A DNA stretch of 64,000 nucleotides from Agromyces salentinus (GCF_009749395.1 NZ_WBIR01000009.1:1-64000); one strand, 5' to 3'; shown: positions 44,334-54,703, counted from the first letter of the stretch. Notes: generated by a model not told the origin, from the sequence alone. Program-made: numbers and translations.

Positions 44334-45125
44334 TCACTGCACCTCGACCGAGGTGATCTCGACGGGGACGACGGGGCTTCCATCGGTGCCGCCGTCGACG
44401 ACGCCTGCGTCGATCACGCCGGTCTGCAGCTGGTCGATGCCGCTGGTGACCCGGCCGACGACCGTGTAGCCGCCCACCTCGGGCTCGGTGGGGAGGGTGG
44501 TGTCGTCGTAGACGATGAAGAACTGGCTGCCCTGGCTGTACGCATTCCCGCCCTGGCGCGCCATCGCGATGGTGCCCGCCGGGTAGACGCCGTCCTCCGG
44601 GTCGTTCTCGATCGGTCCGTAGCTGTAGCCCGGTCCGCCGGTGCCATCGCCGTTCGGGTCGCCGCATTGCAGGACGAAGATGCCCTCCGTCGTGAGGCGG
44701 TGGCAGCTCACGCCGTCGTAGAAGCCGGACTGGATGAGGCTGAGCTCGCTGGAGACCGCCTGCGGTGCGGCCGCGCCGTCGAGCTCGATGCCGAGCGGGA
44801 TGTCGTTCAGGGTCAGGGTGCCCGTCCAGGTGCGGCCCTCGGCGATGTCGGCGGAGGGGACGTCTCCGGTGTTCTCGCCCGCGGCCTCCGTCGGCGGCGC
44901 GGTGGTGGCCTCCGGGCTCGCGACGGGATCGACGGCGCCCGGGCCGCCGTTGAAGTAGAACAGCTGGGCGGCCGTGGCCAGCGCGAGGACGACCACCAGC
45001 GCGATGACCGCGATGACATTGTCGCGGGACCGGCGTCGCTGCTTGCCGGCGTGCACCTGCTGTCGTGCCTGATAGGTGCGAAGCCGCGCTCGTTCCTCGC
45101 GCGCCTGACGGTCGTTCGATACCAC
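44334..45125 (-). CDS. Membrane-anchored cyclophilin-type peptidyl-prolyl isomerase
   Basis: 263 residues from GTG 45125, with GAAGGAGC upstream. A basic cytoplasmic start (about 1-34) precedes one membrane helix (about 36-58). A Pro/Thr/Ala linker (60-90) and a cyclophilin domain follow (about 95-263): [33 protein letters not shown], then [23 protein letters not shown] and GYTVVGRV. The catalytic arginine is in the CHRL segment and the QFF motif is present. It probably folds proteins outside the membrane. No lipobox. Divergent from rarA. Confidence 0.9.
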   Translation of the reverse strand: MVSNDRQAREERARLRTYQARQQVHAGKQRRRSRDNVIAVIALVVVLALATAAQLFYFNGGPGAVDPVASPEATTAPPTEAAGENTGDVPSADIAEGRTWTGTLTLNDIPLGIELDGAAAPQAVSSELSLIQSGFYDGVSCHRLTTEGIFVLQCGDPNGDGTGGPGYSYGPIENDPEDGVYPAGTIAMARQGGNAYSQGSQFFIVYDDTTLPTEPEVGGYTVVGRVTSGIDQLQTGVIDAGVVDGGTDGSPVVPVEITSVEVQ

Positions 45126-45247
45126 GCATGCTCCTTCTCGGGGACTCCTGCGAGCAGACTCTACGCAAGCGCGGGGGTCCGCACCAATCGCCCCGCCGGG
45201 TGCGTGCCGGCCAGCTCCGCGGGGGCCGCCGTGTCGGATGTCGCGGC

Positions 45248-45253
45248 TACGCT
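45248..45253 (+). promoter_or_regulatory. -10 box of rarA (leaderless start)
   Basis: TACGCT followed by seven bases and ATG 45261. This fits a leaderless mRNA; no ribosome site precedes the start. Confidence 0.5.
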
Positions 45254-45260
45254 TGAGTGC

Positions 45261-46679
45261 ATGGTGAACACGGCTCAGGGCCTGCGCTCCGGCGCGACGC
45301 CGTTGGCCGTCCGCATGCGGCCGACCAGCCTCGACGAGGTGGCCGGCCAGCGGCATCTCCTGACACCCGGCTCTCCGCTCGTGGCACTCGCCGGCGACCG
45401 CACGGGGGAGTCCGGCTCGGTCTCGGTCATCCTCTGGGGTCCCCCGGGCACCGGCAAGACGACGCTGGCCCAGGCGATCGCACGCTCGTCGGGACGCAAG
45501 TTCGTGGAGCTCTCGGCCGTGTCGGCCGGTGTGCGCGACGTACGGCAGGTCATGGAGGAGGCCAGGTCGAGCCGAGATCTCTACGGGGTGTCGACGGTCC
45601 TCTTCCTCGACGAGATCCACCGATTCACGAAGGCGCAGCAGGACGCCCTGCTCCCCGGCGTCGAGAACGGCTGGGTCATCCTCGTCGCGGCCACGACCGA
45701 GAACCCGTCGTTCTCGGTCATCTCGCCGCTGCTGTCCAGATCGCTCCTGCTGACGCTCGAGCTCCTCTCCGACGAGGACCTCTCGCTGCTCGTCGACCGC
45801 GCGGTGACCGATCCGAGGGGCCTCGCCGACTCCGTCGTGCTCGAGGCCGACGCGCGTGCCGCCATCGTCCGGCTGGCATCCGGCGACGCTCGCCGGGCTC
45901 TCACGGCGCTCGAGGCTGCCTCCGTCGCCGCGGCGGGCGTGGCGGTGGAGGCCTCGGCGGCCGCATCAGCCGGGTCGGACGACCCCGACGACGACGATGA
46001 CGACGACGAATCACCCGAAGCGGATGCCGCGCCGCCGAAGCCCGTGATCACGGCGGAACTCGTGGCGCGGGCCGTCGATCGCGCCCTGCTCCGCTACGAC
46101 CGCAACGGCGACGAGCACTACGACGTGATCAGCGCCTTCATCAAGTCGGTCAGGGGGAGCGACGTCGACGCGGCGCTGCACTACCTGGCACGCATGATCG
46201 AGGCCGGGGAGGACCCGCGCTTCATCGCACGACGCATCATCGTGCTCGCATCGGAGGACATCGGCCTCGCCGATCCGACCGCGCTCGGCGTGGCCGTCGC
46301 AGCGGCCGACGCCGTGCAGTACATCGGCATGCCAGAGGGGCGCATCCCGCTGGCGCAGGCGGTCGTGCACCTCGCGACCGCGCCGAAGTCGAACGCGGCC
46401 TACCTGGGTATCGACAAGGCCATCGCCGACGTGCGCGCCGGCAAGGCCGGTCGAGTCCCCAAGCACCTCCGCGATGCCCACTACCCGGGCGCGAAGCGCC
46501 TCGGCCATGGCAAGGGGTACGTCTATCCCCATGACGATGCGATCGGGGTCGTCGCGCAGGAGTACCTGCCCGATTCCCTCCGAGGAGCCGTCTACTACGA
46601 GCCGACCGAGCATGGCAACGAACGAGAGGTGGGCTCGCGTCTCTCGAAGCTGCGGCGCATCGTTCGCGGCGCCCGTTGA
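45261..46679 (+). CDS. rarA: Replication-associated recombination protein RarA (MgsA)
   Basis: 472 residues from ATG 45261. AAA+ motifs: [38 protein letters not shown] (Walker A), [20 protein letters not shown] (Walker B), [17 protein letters not shown]. The C-terminal oligomerisation part has [35 protein letters not shown] and [12 protein letters not shown]. An acidic low-complexity insert (about residues 234-260, with seven aspartates in a row) interrupts the lid region. RarA acts at stalled replication forks. Single gene. Confidence 0.93.
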   Translation: MVNTAQGLRSGATPLAVRMRPTSLDEVAGQRHLLTPGSPLVALAGDRTGESGSVSVILWGPPGTGKTTLAQAIARSSGRKFVELSAVSAGVRDVRQVMEEARSSRDLYGVSTVLFLDEIHRFTKAQQDALLPGVENGWVILVAATTENPSFSVISPLLSRSLLLTLELLSDEDLSLLVDRAVTDPRGLADSVVLEADARAAIVRLASGDARRALTALEAASVAAAGVAVEASAAASAGSDDPDDDDDDDESPEADAAPPKPVITAELVARAVDRALLRYDRNGDEHYDVISAFIKSVRGSDVDAALHYLARMIEAGEDPRFIARRIIVLASEDIGLADPTALGVAVAAADAVQYIGMPEGRIPLAQAVVHLATAPKSNAAYLGIDKAIADVRAGKAGRVPKHLRDAHYPGAKRLGHGKGYVYPHDDAIGVVAQEYLPDSLRGAVYYEPTEHGNEREVGSRLSKLRRIVRGAR

Positions 46680-46760
46680 GCGTCCGGGCGGCGAGCGGTT
46701 GCGACGGGGCATCCGTCGGACGCCGCACTCCGAGTGCAGGGTTCGCAAGGCGCACCGTGG

Positions 46761-46766
46761 TACGAT
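46761..46766 (+). promoter_or_regulatory. -10-like TACGAT upstream of rpsD
   Basis: TACGAT, 162 bases before rpsD, in the 249-base region after rarA. The long leader that follows may carry the feedback site for S4, but I see no recognisable fold. Confidence 0.35.
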
Positions 46767-46928
46767 GTCCTCTGGCCTGAAGCCTGATCCTCGAGCGCGG
46801 CTGCGAGAGGGTCACTGGCGAACGGGTGCGATCTGTAGCCGATCCACCCTTGGCGAATCCCTCTGACACAGTTTCCCGGCGCACGATCGCGCCGCGATTT
46901 CACTTGAGATTCTTCCGAAAGGACATTC

Positions 46929-47552
46929 GTGTCGAACCAGTCACGTAGCAAGACCCGCCTCTCCCGCGCCCTCGGTGTCGCCCTGACCCCGAAGGCCGCG
47001 CGTTACATGGAGAAGCGCCCCTATGCTCCCGGCGAGCACGGTCGCACCAAGCGCAAGCAGGACAGCGACTACGCCGTTCGTCTGCGCGAGAAGCAGCGTC
47101 TGCGCGCCCAGTACGGCATCCGCGAGAAGCAGCTGAAGATCGCCTACGTCGAGGCCAAGCGCAGCGCAGGCCAGACCGGTGAGAACCTCGTCGAGCTGCT
47201 CGAGATGCGTCTCGACGCGCTCGTGCTGCGTGCCGGCTTCGCCCGCACCATCACGCAGGCCCGCCAGTTCGTCGTGCACCGTCACATCCTCGTCGACGGC
47301 CAGCTCGTCGACCGCCCCTCGTTCCGCGTGAAGCCGGGCCAGCTCGTGCACGTCAAGGCACGTAGCGAGGGCACCGAGCCGTTCCAGGTCGCCGCAGCCG
47401 GTGGTCACGTCGACGTGCTCCCCAAGACCCCGGGCTACCTCGAGGTCGAGCTCGACAAGCTCCAGGCGAAGCTCGTCCGTCGTCCGAAGCGCGCCGAGGT
47501 CCCCGTGACCTGTGAAGTGCAGCTCGTCGTCGAGTACTACGCCGCTCGCTGA
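46929..47552 (+). CDS. rpsD: 30S ribosomal protein S4
   Basis: 207 residues from GTG 46929, with GAAAGGAC upstream. Typical S4: KTRLSRALGVALTPKAARYMEKRPYAPGEHGRTK, VRLREKQRLRAQYGIREKQLK, LVELLEMRLDALVLRAGFARTITQARQFVVHRHILVDGQ, the S4 RNA-binding domain. It lacks the N-terminal zinc-finger cysteines, so it is the zinc-free form. It stands apart from the alpha operon, as in many actinobacteria where rpsD lies before alaS. A strong terminator follows. Confidence 0.97.
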   Translation: MSNQSRSKTRLSRALGVALTPKAARYMEKRPYAPGEHGRTKRKQDSDYAVRLREKQRLRAQYGIREKQLKIAYVEAKRSAGQTGENLVELLEMRLDALVLRAGFARTITQARQFVVHRHILVDGQLVDRPSFRVKPGQLVHVKARSEGTEPFQVAAAGGHVDVLPKTPGYLEVELDKLQAKLVRRPKRAEVPVTCEVQLVVEYYAAR

Positions 47553-47568
47553 TCCACAGCGTTCAGGG

Positions 47569-47599
47569 CAGGGGCCGCGGAGATTCTCCGCGGCCCCTG
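47569..47599 (+). terminator. Terminator of rpsD
   Basis: A perfect 14-bp stem (47569-47582 with 47586-47599) with a 3-base loop, 16 bases after the rpsD stop, followed by TTCC. Confidence 0.8.
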
Positions 47600-47710
47600 T
47601 TCCGTCTCCGGCGTCGGATGCCGCCGCTCGGGGCGCCACTAGACTGGTCGGAGCCAAGCGGCAGCGCGCCAGGCGCACCGCGCGACGAGATCGGTCAGAG
47701 GGAGCACTTC

Positions 47711-47908
47711 GTGAAGAGCATTCTGTGGTTCGCAACGGGAATCGTCGCCGGATTCGTGGTGGCGCACCAGGTCAACCAGACCGCGCAGGGGCGTGAGTTC
47801 TTCACGAGCGTCGACGCGAAGGCGAAGGCCTTCGGTCGGGCCGTCGCCGACGGCTACCACGAGCGCGAGGCCGAGCTGCGCTCCGCGGCCGACGAGCTGC
47901 TCGACTGA
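47711..47908 (+). CDS. Small single-pass membrane protein between rpsD and alaS
   Basis: 65 residues from GTG 47711, with GGGAG upstream. The first 20 residues (SILWFATGIVAGFVVAHQV) are a membrane helix. The rest is a charged amphipathic helix ending AELRSAADELLD. A similar small protein (DUF6167-like in streptomycetes) sits between rpsD and alaS in many actinobacteria, so position supports the gene. Function unknown. Confidence 0.75.
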   Translation: MKSILWFATGIVAGFVVAHQVNQTAQGREFFTSVDAKAKAFGRAVADGYHEREAELRSAADELLD

Positions 47909-47973
47909 GTCGAACGACCCCAACTCGATCCCACCCGGAGCCGCGCTCCGGCAGCAGAACCCAGAACGGAATC

Positions 47974-50628
47974 ATGCAGACCGCAGACATCCGCCAGCGC
48001 TGGCTGGACTTCTTCGCACGACGTGGCCACACCGTCGTGCCGTCCGCCCCGCTCGTCTCCGACGACCCGACGCTGCTGTTCACGGTGGCGGGCATGGTGC
48101 CGTTCGTGCCGTACCTGACGGGCATCGTGCCCGCGCCGTACCCTCGTGCCACCAGCGTGCAGAAGTGCATCCGCACGAACGACATCGAAGAGGTCGGCAA
48201 GACTCCTCGGCATGGCACGTTCTTCCAGATGAACGGCAACTTCTCGTTCGGCGACTACTTCAAGGAAGGCGCGATCACGTTCGCGTGGGAGCTGCTCACG
48301 ACGCCTGAGGACGACGGCGGATACGGCTTCCGGCCCGAAGACCTCTGGGTCACCGTGTACGAGGAGGACGACGAGGCGATCGACCTCTGGAAGAAGGTCG
48401 CGGGCCTGCCCGAGGAGCGCATCCAGCGCCTCGGCAAGGACACCAACTACTGGCACACCGGACAGCCCGGCCCCGCCGGCCCCTGCTCCGAGATCTTCTT
48501 CGACCGCGGCCCGGCCTACGGCATCGACGGCGGACCGGCGACCGACGACGATCGCTATGTCGAGATCTGGAACCTCGTCTTCATGCAGTACCTCATCGAC
48601 GACGTGACGTCCAAGACGGACTTCCGCATCGTGAAGGAGCTGCCCAAGAAGAACATCGACACCGGCATGGGCCTCGAGCGCGTCGCGTTCATCAAGCAGG
48701 GCGTCGAGAACATGTACGAGATCGACCAGGTGCGCCCGGTGCTCGACCGCGCGGCCGAGATCTCCGGCCGCGCCTACGGTGCGAACCACGAGGACGACGT
48801 GCGCATGCGCGTCATCGCAGACCACGTCCGCTCCTCGCTCATGCTCATGAGCGACGGCGTGAGCCCGTCGAACGAGGGGCGCGGCTACATCCTGCGTCGC
48901 CTGCTCCGCCGCAGCATCCGCGCCATGCGCCTGCTCGGCGTCGAGGAGCCGACGTTCCGCGAACTCTTCGCGGCGTCCCGCGATGCGATGAAGGCGGCGT
49001 ACCCTGAGGTCGCGCGGGACTACGCGCACATCGAACAGCTCGCCGTCGGCGAGGAGGAGACCTTCCTCCGCACGCTCGCGGCCGGCACGTCGATCCTCGA
49101 CGGCGCCGTCAGCGAGACGAAGGCGGCGGGCAAGGCGCAGCTCGCGGGCAACACCGCGTTCCTGCTGCACGACACCTACGGATTCCCGATCGAGCTCACC
49201 CTCGAGATGGCCGACGAGGCCGGCATCACGGTCGACCGCGGCGCGTTCGACGAGCTCATGACGGCGCAGCGCACGCGCGCCAAGGCCGATGCGAAGTCGA
49301 AGAAGAAGGTGCTCGCCGACCTCTCCGTCTACGGCGATTTCCGCGCCAAGGGGGAGACGGTCTTCACGGGCTACTCCGAGCTGATGACGGAGTCGAGCGT
49401 GCTCGGCATCCTGGTCGACGGCCACCCGGTCGCCGCGGCGATCGCGGGCCAGGTCGCGGAGGTCATCCTCGCCGAGACCTCGCTCTACGCCGAGTCCGGC
49501 GGACAGGCGCCCGATCAGGGCCGCATCGTCGGCGACGGCTTCGAACTCGAGGTGCTCGACGTGCAGAAGCCGGTCAAGGGACTGATCAGCCACACGGTCA
49601 AGGTGCTCTCGGGCGAGGTCGGCGTCGGCGTGCCGGCGACCAGCGTCGTCGACGAGGAGTACCGCCGCGGGGCCACGCAGGCGCACTCGGGCACGCACCT
49701 CGTGCATGCCGCGCTCCGTCAGGTGCTCGGCCCGAACGCGCACCAGTCCGGCTCGTTCAACAAGGCCGGCTACCTGCGCCTCGACTACGGCTGGAACCAG
49801 GCGCTCTCGCCCGAGACGCGAAGCGAGATCGAGGAGATCTCCAACAACGCCGTGCGCGACAACCTCGAGGTCGTCACGCGCGAACTGCCGCTCGAGGAGG
49901 CCAAGGCGCTCGGTGCCATGGCGCTCTTCGGCGAGAAGTACGGCGACGTCGTGCGCGTCGTCGACATCGGCGGGCCGTGGTCCCGAGAGCTCTGCGCCGG
50001 CACGCACGTGCGCTCCAGCGCCGAGGTCGGCATGATCAACATCATCGGCGAGTCCTCGGTCGGCGCATCGAACCGCCGCGTCGAGTCCCTCGTTGGGCTC
50101 GATGCCTTCCGCCGGTTCGCCGCCGAGCGCGCGCTCGTGTCCGAGCTCACGTCGAACCTGAAGACCCGGCCCGACCAGCTCGTCGAGCGCGTCGGTGATC
50201 TCGTGTCGAGCCTCAAGGCCGCCGAAAAGCGCATCGCGCAGTTCGAGGCCCGGGCGCTGAACGACCGAGTCCCGGCGCTTGCGGCGAACGCCGTCCGCAC
50301 GGGCGACGTGCTGCTCGTGGCCGAGACCGTCGGCTCGCTGGGCTCGGGCGACGAACTGCGCTCGCTCGCGACCGCGGTTCGGGGCAAGCTCGGCGACGCG
50401 GCATCCGTCGTGGCCCTGACGGCCGAGGTCGGCGGCAGGCCGGTCGCGATCGTCGCGACCTCGCCCGCCGCGCGCGAGGCCGGAGCGAACGCGGGTGCGC
50501 TCGCGAAGACGATGGCCGGCGTGCTCGGCGGCGGTGGCGGCGGCAAGCCCGACCTGGCACAGGGCGGCGGCAGCGACGTCTCCGCGATCCCTGCTGCGCT
50601 CGACGCCGTCCGGCGCCAGTTCGCGTAG
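47974..50628 (+). CDS. alaS: Alanyl-tRNA synthetase
   Basis: 884 residues. The class II core has RWLDFFARRGHTVVPSAPL, LLFTVAGMVPFVPYL, RHGTFFQMNGNFSFGDYFKE and NTGMGLERV-type IDTGMGLERVAFI. The editing domain carries the zinc/His motif HSGTHLVHAALRQ near residue 570 and CAGTHVRSS near 670. A C-terminal helical part and the C-Ala domain end the protein, with a glycine-rich GGGGGGKPDLAQGGG segment. ATG 47974 chosen; start MQTADIRQRWL is the family start. ruvX follows 7 bases later. Confidence 0.97.
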   Translation: MQTADIRQRWLDFFARRGHTVVPSAPLVSDDPTLLFTVAGMVPFVPYLTGIVPAPYPRATSVQKCIRTNDIEEVGKTPRHGTFFQMNGNFSFGDYFKEGAITFAWELLTTPEDDGGYGFRPEDLWVTVYEEDDEAIDLWKKVAGLPEERIQRLGKDTNYWHTGQPGPAGPCSEIFFDRGPAYGIDGGPATDDDRYVEIWNLVFMQYLIDDVTSKTDFRIVKELPKKNIDTGMGLERVAFIKQGVENMYEIDQVRPVLDRAAEISGRAYGANHEDDVRMRVIADHVRSSLMLMSDGVSPSNEGRGYILRRLLRRSIRAMRLLGVEEPTFRELFAASRDAMKAAYPEVARDYAHIEQLAVGEEETFLRTLAAGTSILDGAVSETKAAGKAQLAGNTAFLLHDTYGFPIELTLEMADEAGITVDRGAFDELMTAQRTRAKADAKSKKKVLADLSVYGDFRAKGETVFTGYSELMTESSVLGILVDGHPVAAAIAGQVAEVILAETSLYAESGGQAPDQGRIVGDGFELEVLDVQKPVKGLISHTVKVLSGEVGVGVPATSVVDEEYRRGATQAHSGTHLVHAALRQVLGPNAHQSGSFNKAGYLRLDYGWNQALSPETRSEIEEISNNAVRDNLEVVTRELPLEEAKALGAMALFGEKYGDVVRVVDIGGPWSRELCAGTHVRSSAEVGMINIIGESSVGASNRRVESLVGLDAFRRFAAERALVSELTSNLKTRPDQLVERVGDLVSSLKAAEKRIAQFEARALNDRVPALAANAVRTGDVLLVAETVGSLGSGDELRSLATAVRGKLGDAASVVALTAEVGGRPVAIVATSPAAREAGANAGALAKTMAGVLGGGGGGKPDLAQGGGSDVSAIPAALDAVRRQFA

Positions 50629-50635
50629 GCGCTCG

Positions 50636-51112
50636 ATGCGTTCCGGGGTGCGGCTCGGCATCGACGTCGGCCGTGTGCGCATCGGAGTCGCCCGGAGCGA
50701 TGCGGGCGGCATGATGGCCGTGCCCATCGAGACCGTTGCGCGTGCGACTGACGGCGATGCCGACATCCGGCGCGTGCTCGAGCTCGCAGCCGAGTACGGG
50801 GCGTTCGAGCTCGTGGTGGGGCATCCGCTGTCGATGTCGGGTGCCTCGACGCCGTCGACGGAGGACGCGGTGGGCTTCGCCGAGCAATTGGCGGAGACCG
50901 GCGCGGACGTGCGGCTGGTCGACGAACGGCTCTCGACGGTGAGCGCCCAGCAGGCGCTGCGGGCCTCGGGACGGTCGACTCGCACCCAACGTCCGGTCGT
51001 CGATCAGGTCGCAGCCGTTATCATTCTGCAACACGCACTCGACAGCGAGCGGACCTCCGGGAACCCTCCCGGACGCGCGCTCCGATCCGACGAAGGGCCC
51101 TCCACCCTGTGA
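50636..51112 (+). CDS. ruvX: RuvX/YqgF-type nuclease (putative pre-16S rRNA processing enzyme)
   Basis: 158 residues from ATG 50636. The RNase H-like fold has RLGIDVGRVRIGVARSD (catalytic Asp near 9), ELVVGHPLSMSG (YqgF motif with a conserved Gly/His), VRLVDERLSTVSA (Glu) and VDQVAAVIILQH (Asp). In E. coli YqgF processes the 16S rRNA 5' end; the resolvase role is inferred. alaS-ruvX-mltG-aroE is the standard actinobacterial order. GTGA overlap with mltG. Confidence 0.92.
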   Translation: MRSGVRLGIDVGRVRIGVARSDAGGMMAVPIETVARATDGDADIRRVLELAAEYGAFELVVGHPLSMSGASTPSTEDAVGFAEQLAETGADVRLVDERLSTVSAQQALRASGRSTRTQRPVVDQVAAVIILQHALDSERTSGNPPGRALRSDEGPSTL

Positions 51113-52635
51113 CTCAGCTCCCCCCAGAGCGCCGAGACCCCACCCCTCAACGTGCAGCCACCGACTGGCATGCGCTGCTCAACGGTGAGGCCCAGGCGGA
51201 TGCCGCGCGCCGAGCGGCGGCCGCACAGAACCCGCCGCAGCCGGCGGACGCCGTTCCGGCACGTGCCGCGGGAGACCCGGCGAAGCCGATGACACGGCGC
51301 GAACTGCGCGAGCTCGAGCAGCGCCAGCAGGCCGAGGAGGAGCAGGCGGAGCGCGCTGCGGCGTCGCCGCCGGAACCGCTCGCATCGCCGTCGGTGCCCG
51401 CCCCGCAGGCCGAGCCGTTCGAGCGCCTCGTGCAGCCGGCCGCCGCCGCGGCAGCATCGCCGGCCGGTGCGCCGCCTCCGGCCGAGGCACCGGTCGATCC
51501 GTTCGTCGCCTCCCGGGTCGACCGACGTGCGGACGCCTACGACGAATACCACGAGCCGAAGCGCAAGCGGCGCGGTCCGTGGGGCTGCCTCATCGGCCTA
51601 CTCATCGTCGCCGGGCTCGCCGCCGGTGCGGCGTTCTTCCTGCAGGGACCGATCACGGCCGCGATCGACTACTTCACGCCCGCTGAAGACTACGAGGGCG
51701 CCGGGACGGGCGAGGTCACCTTCATGATCCACGAGGGCGATACCGGCTCGGACATCGCCGAGAACCTGGTGGCCGATGACGTGGTCGCCTCGTACGACGC
51801 CTTCTACGACCTGCTCCTCGCGCAGAGCCCCGAGCCCGAGTTCCAGCCGGGCGCGTACCGACTGGCGAACCAGATGAGCTCCCAGGCGGCGCTCGACGCG
51901 CTCACCGACCCGGCGAACAAGCTCGAGAACACCTTCGTGATCCCCGAGGGCACGGCCCTGCCCGACGTGCTGGTCTCGGCCTCCGAGGGCACCGGCATCC
52001 CGCTCGAGGAGTTGCAGGCCGCTGCCGCCGAACCGCCGCAGGACTACGGACTGCCGGCCGAGGCCACCTCGCTCGAGGGGTTCCTGTTCCCCGCGACCTA
52101 CACGCTGGACCCCGGCGTGGACGCGCGCGGGGTTCTCCAGACGCTCGTCGACCGACAGTTCGAGGCGTTGGACGCCGCCGGGGTTCCCGAGGCGGATCGC
52201 TGGAAGACCGTCATCCTCGCCTCGATCGTGCAGCGCGAGGCCGGGTCGAACCAGGCCGACTTCCCGAAGATCGCCCGCGTGTTCCAGAACCGGCTCGACC
52301 AGGGCATCAACCTCGAGTCCGATGCGACCGTCGCCTACGGCACGGGCAATCTGCACACGGTCTGGACCACCGACGAGGAGCGCGCCGACGCCGGCAACCC
52401 GTACAACACCTACGCGAACCCCGGCCTCCCGGTCGGCCCGATCGGAAACCCCGGGGACGTCGCGATCGCCGCGGCACTTCGTCCGGCCGAGGGCACCTGG
52501 CTGTTCTTCGTCCCCGTGAACCTCGAGACCGGCGAGACCGTGTTCTCGACCACGGTCGAGGAGCATGACGCCGCCGTCGCACGCCTGCAGGAGTGGTGCG
52601 CCGCGAGCGAGGAGAACGCGGCCTACTGTGAGTGA
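51109..52635 (+). CDS. mltG: Endolytic murein transglycosylase MltG (YceG-like)
   Basis: 508 residues. The first 150 residues are a Pro/Ala/Glu-rich cytoplasmic part, then one membrane helix (about 160-178, LIGLLIVAGLAAGAAFFL). The outer YceG domain (about 195-505) has the catalytic glutamate in ASIVQREAGSN near 375. Downstream lie FQNRLDQGINLESDATVAYG and NTYANPGLPVGPIGNPG. MltG cuts nascent glycan strands to set peptidoglycan length. Its stop overlaps the aroE start by 8 bases. Confidence 0.93.
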   Translation: MTQLPPERRDPTPQRAATDWHALLNGEAQADAARRAAAAQNPPQPADAVPARAAGDPAKPMTRRELRELEQRQQAEEEQAERAAASPPEPLASPSVPAPQAEPFERLVQPAAAAAASPAGAPPPAEAPVDPFVASRVDRRADAYDEYHEPKRKRRGPWGCLIGLLIVAGLAAGAAFFLQGPITAAIDYFTPAEDYEGAGTGEVTFMIHEGDTGSDIAENLVADDVVASYDAFYDLLLAQSPEPEFQPGAYRLANQMSSQAALDALTDPANKLENTFVIPEGTALPDVLVSASEGTGIPLEELQAAAAEPPQDYGLPAEATSLEGFLFPATYTLDPGVDARGVLQTLVDRQFEALDAAGVPEADRWKTVILASIVQREAGSNQADFPKIARVFQNRLDQGINLESDATVAYGTGNLHTVWTTDEERADAGNPYNTYANPGLPVGPIGNPGDVAIAAALRPAEGTWLFFVPVNLETGETVFSTTVEEHDAAVARLQEWCAASEENAAYCE

Positions 52636-53461
52636 CCGCGCCACCCGGCTCGGGGTGCTCGGTTCCCCGATCGCGCATTCGAAGAGCCCCGGGCTGCATC
52701 TCGCCGCGTATCGCCGGCTCGGGCTGGAGTGGTCGTACGAGCGCGTGGAGATGGACGGCGCCGGCGTCGGCGAGTACGTGCGGACCCGTGACGCGACCTG
52801 GCGCGGCCTGTCGCTCACGATGCCGTTGAAATACGACGTGGTGCCGGCACTCGACGAGATCGACGTCGTCGCCCGGCTGACGGGCGCGGCGAACACGGTG
52901 CTGCTCGATGACGGTCGCCGTCTGGGGTTCAACACCGACGTCGGCGGGATCGTCCGCTCGCTGGCGGAGGCCGGCCTGCACGAGGCCCGCTCGGCGATCA
53001 TCGTCGGGGGAGGTGCCACGGCGGCGTCCGCCCTGGTTGCCGTCGCCGAGCTCGGGGTCGCGCACGTCCGCCTGCTGCTCCGACGTCCCGAGGCGGGGGA
53101 GCCGCTCGTCGAGCTCGGTCGTTCGGTCGGCGTCGTTGTGGAGCCCGAGCACATCGGCGCCCTGGCCGACGCCGCGCCGGTGGACCTGGTCGTCAGCACG
53201 CTCCCGGGTGGAACCGATGCCGGCGTCGCGGCATCCGTCGATCTCGTCGGGGGAGCGCTGCTGCTCGACGTCGCGTACGCGCCCTGGCCGACGCCACTCG
53301 CCTCGCACTGGATCATCGCCGGCGGTCGCGTCATCGATGGCAGCGGCATGCTCCTGCACCAGGCCCTCCTGCAGGTGCGGATCTTCGTCGGCGGGGATCC
53401 CGCCGCGGTGCTGCCGGACGAGGCGGCGGTGCTGGACGTCATGCGCGAATCCCTCCGCTGA
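52628..53461 (+). CDS. aroE: Shikimate dehydrogenase
   Basis: 277 residues from GTG 52628, inside the mltG end. Features: LGVLGSPIAHSKSPGLHLAAY (shikimate site), SLTMPLKYDVVPALDEID (catalytic Lys and Asp), TGAANTVLLDDGRRLGFNTDVGG and IIVGGGATAASALVAVAELG (NADP site). The usual NPT/S motif appears as GAANT. It reduces 3-dehydroshikimate. First of the five shikimate genes here. Confidence 0.93.
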   Translation: MSDRATRLGVLGSPIAHSKSPGLHLAAYRRLGLEWSYERVEMDGAGVGEYVRTRDATWRGLSLTMPLKYDVVPALDEIDVVARLTGAANTVLLDDGRRLGFNTDVGGIVRSLAEAGLHEARSAIIVGGGATAASALVAVAELGVAHVRLLLRRPEAGEPLVELGRSVGVVVEPEHIGALADAAPVDLVVSTLPGGTDAGVAASVDLVGGALLLDVAYAPWPTPLASHWIIAGGRVIDGSGMLLHQALLQVRIFVGGDPAAVLPDEAAVLDVMRESLR

Positions 53462-53482
53462 GCCTGTGGAAGGATAGACGCC

Positions 53483-54703
53483 ATGCTCCGTTGGCTCACT
53501 GCCGGAGAGTCGCACGGCCCTGAGCTCGTCGCGATCCTCGAGGGTCTTCCCGCCGGTATCCCCGTTTCACTCGATGACATCCGTGCCGACCTGGCGCGCC
53601 GCAAACTCGGCTACGGCCGGGGCGCGCGCATGAAGTTCGAGCAGGACGAGCTCGCGATCTCCGGCGGCGTGCGCCACGGGCTCAGCCTCGGTGGGCCCGT
53701 CGCGCTGCGCATCGGCAACACCGAATGGCCGAAGTGGCAGGAGGTGATGAGCCCCGAGCCCATCGACCCCGCGAGGCTCGGCCGCGGGCGCGGCGCGGCA
53801 CTGACGCGGCCCCGACCCGGCCATGCCGACCTCGTCGGCATGCAGAAGTACGGCTTCGACGAGGCGCGCCCGGTGCTCGAACGCGCCAGCGCCCGCGAGA
53901 CGGCCGCACGCGTCGCCCTCGGCGCCGTCGCGCGCAGCTTCCTCGAGGGGCTCGGCATCCGCCTCGTCGCCCACACGATCGCCATCGGTCCCGTTCGCGT
54001 GCCGGAGGGCCGGCCGCTGCCGCTGCCCGGCGACGTCGACGTGCTCGACGCTGATCCGCTCCGCTGCTTCGACGAGGAGACGTCGGCGCTCATGGTCGCC
54101 GAGGTCGACGCGGCCCACAAGGACGGCGACACGCTCGGCGGGGTCGTCGAGGTGCTCGCCTACGGCGTGCCGCCCGGCCTCGGGTCCCACGTGCACTGGG
54201 ACCGCCGGCTCGACTCGCAGCTCGCGGCGGCACTCATGGGCATCCAGGCGATCAAGGGCGTCGAGGTCGGCGACGGCTTCGAGACCACGCGACGTCGGGG
54301 CTCGGCCGCGCACGACGAACTCCACCTGGCCGACGGTCGCATCGTCCGGGCCAGCGACCGCGCGGGCGGCACCGAGGGCGGCATGTCCACGGGCACCGTG
54401 CTGCGCGTGCGCGCCGGCATGAAGCCGATCGCGACGATTCCGCATGCCCTTCCGACGGTCGACGTGGCCACCGGCGAGGCGGCGGCCGCCCACCACCAGC
54501 GCTCGGATGTCTGCGCGGTCCCCGCGGCGGGCGTCGTCGCGGAGGCGATGGTGGCGCTGACGCTGGCGAACGCGGTGCTCGAGAAGTTCGGCGGCGACTC
54601 CATCGTCGAGACGAGACGCAACCTCGACGGCTACCTCGCGGCGATCCCGGAATCGCTCCGTTCCGAGGTCGCCTCGGCGGAGGCTCCCGACCTCCGTGGG
54701 TGA
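53483..54703 (+). CDS. aroC: Chorismate synthase
   Basis: 406 residues. It starts [25 protein letters not shown], then [35 protein letters not shown] and [48 protein letters not shown]. All are FMN/EPSP-binding signatures. It makes chorismate from EPSP. The EPSP synthase gene (aroA) is not in the window. ATG 53483 is preceded by GGAAGGATAG. 3' end overlaps aroK by 8 bases. Confidence 0.97.
   Translation: MLRWLTAGESHGPELVAILEGLPAGIPVSLDDIRADLARRKLGYGRGARMKFEQDELAISGGVRHGLSLGGPVALRIGNTEWPKWQEVMSPEPIDPARLGRGRGAALTRPRPGHADLVGMQKYGFDEARPVLERASARETAARVALGAVARSFLEGLGIRLVAHTIAIGPVRVPEGRPLPLPGDVDVLDADPLRCFDEETSALMVAEVDAAHKDGDTLGGVVEVLAYGVPPGLGSHVHWDRRLDSQLAAALMGIQAIKGVEVGDGFETTRRRGSAAHDELHLADGRIVRASDRAGGTEGGMSTGTVLRVRAGMKPIATIPHALPTVDVATGEAAAAHHQRSDVCAVPAAGVVAEAMVALTLANAVLEKFGGDSIVETRRNLDGYLAAIPESLRSEVASAEAPDLRG

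Noticed and set aside
46767..46928. A structured S4 feedback leader before rpsD
   Set aside because: A long leader exists, but I could not make out a pseudoknot or repeated stem with confidence.
47854..50985. A 1043-residue minus-strand frame opposite alaS
   Set aside because: It is the mirror frame of a GC-rich gene, full of Arg/Gly/Asp/Val runs, while alaS on plus is complete.
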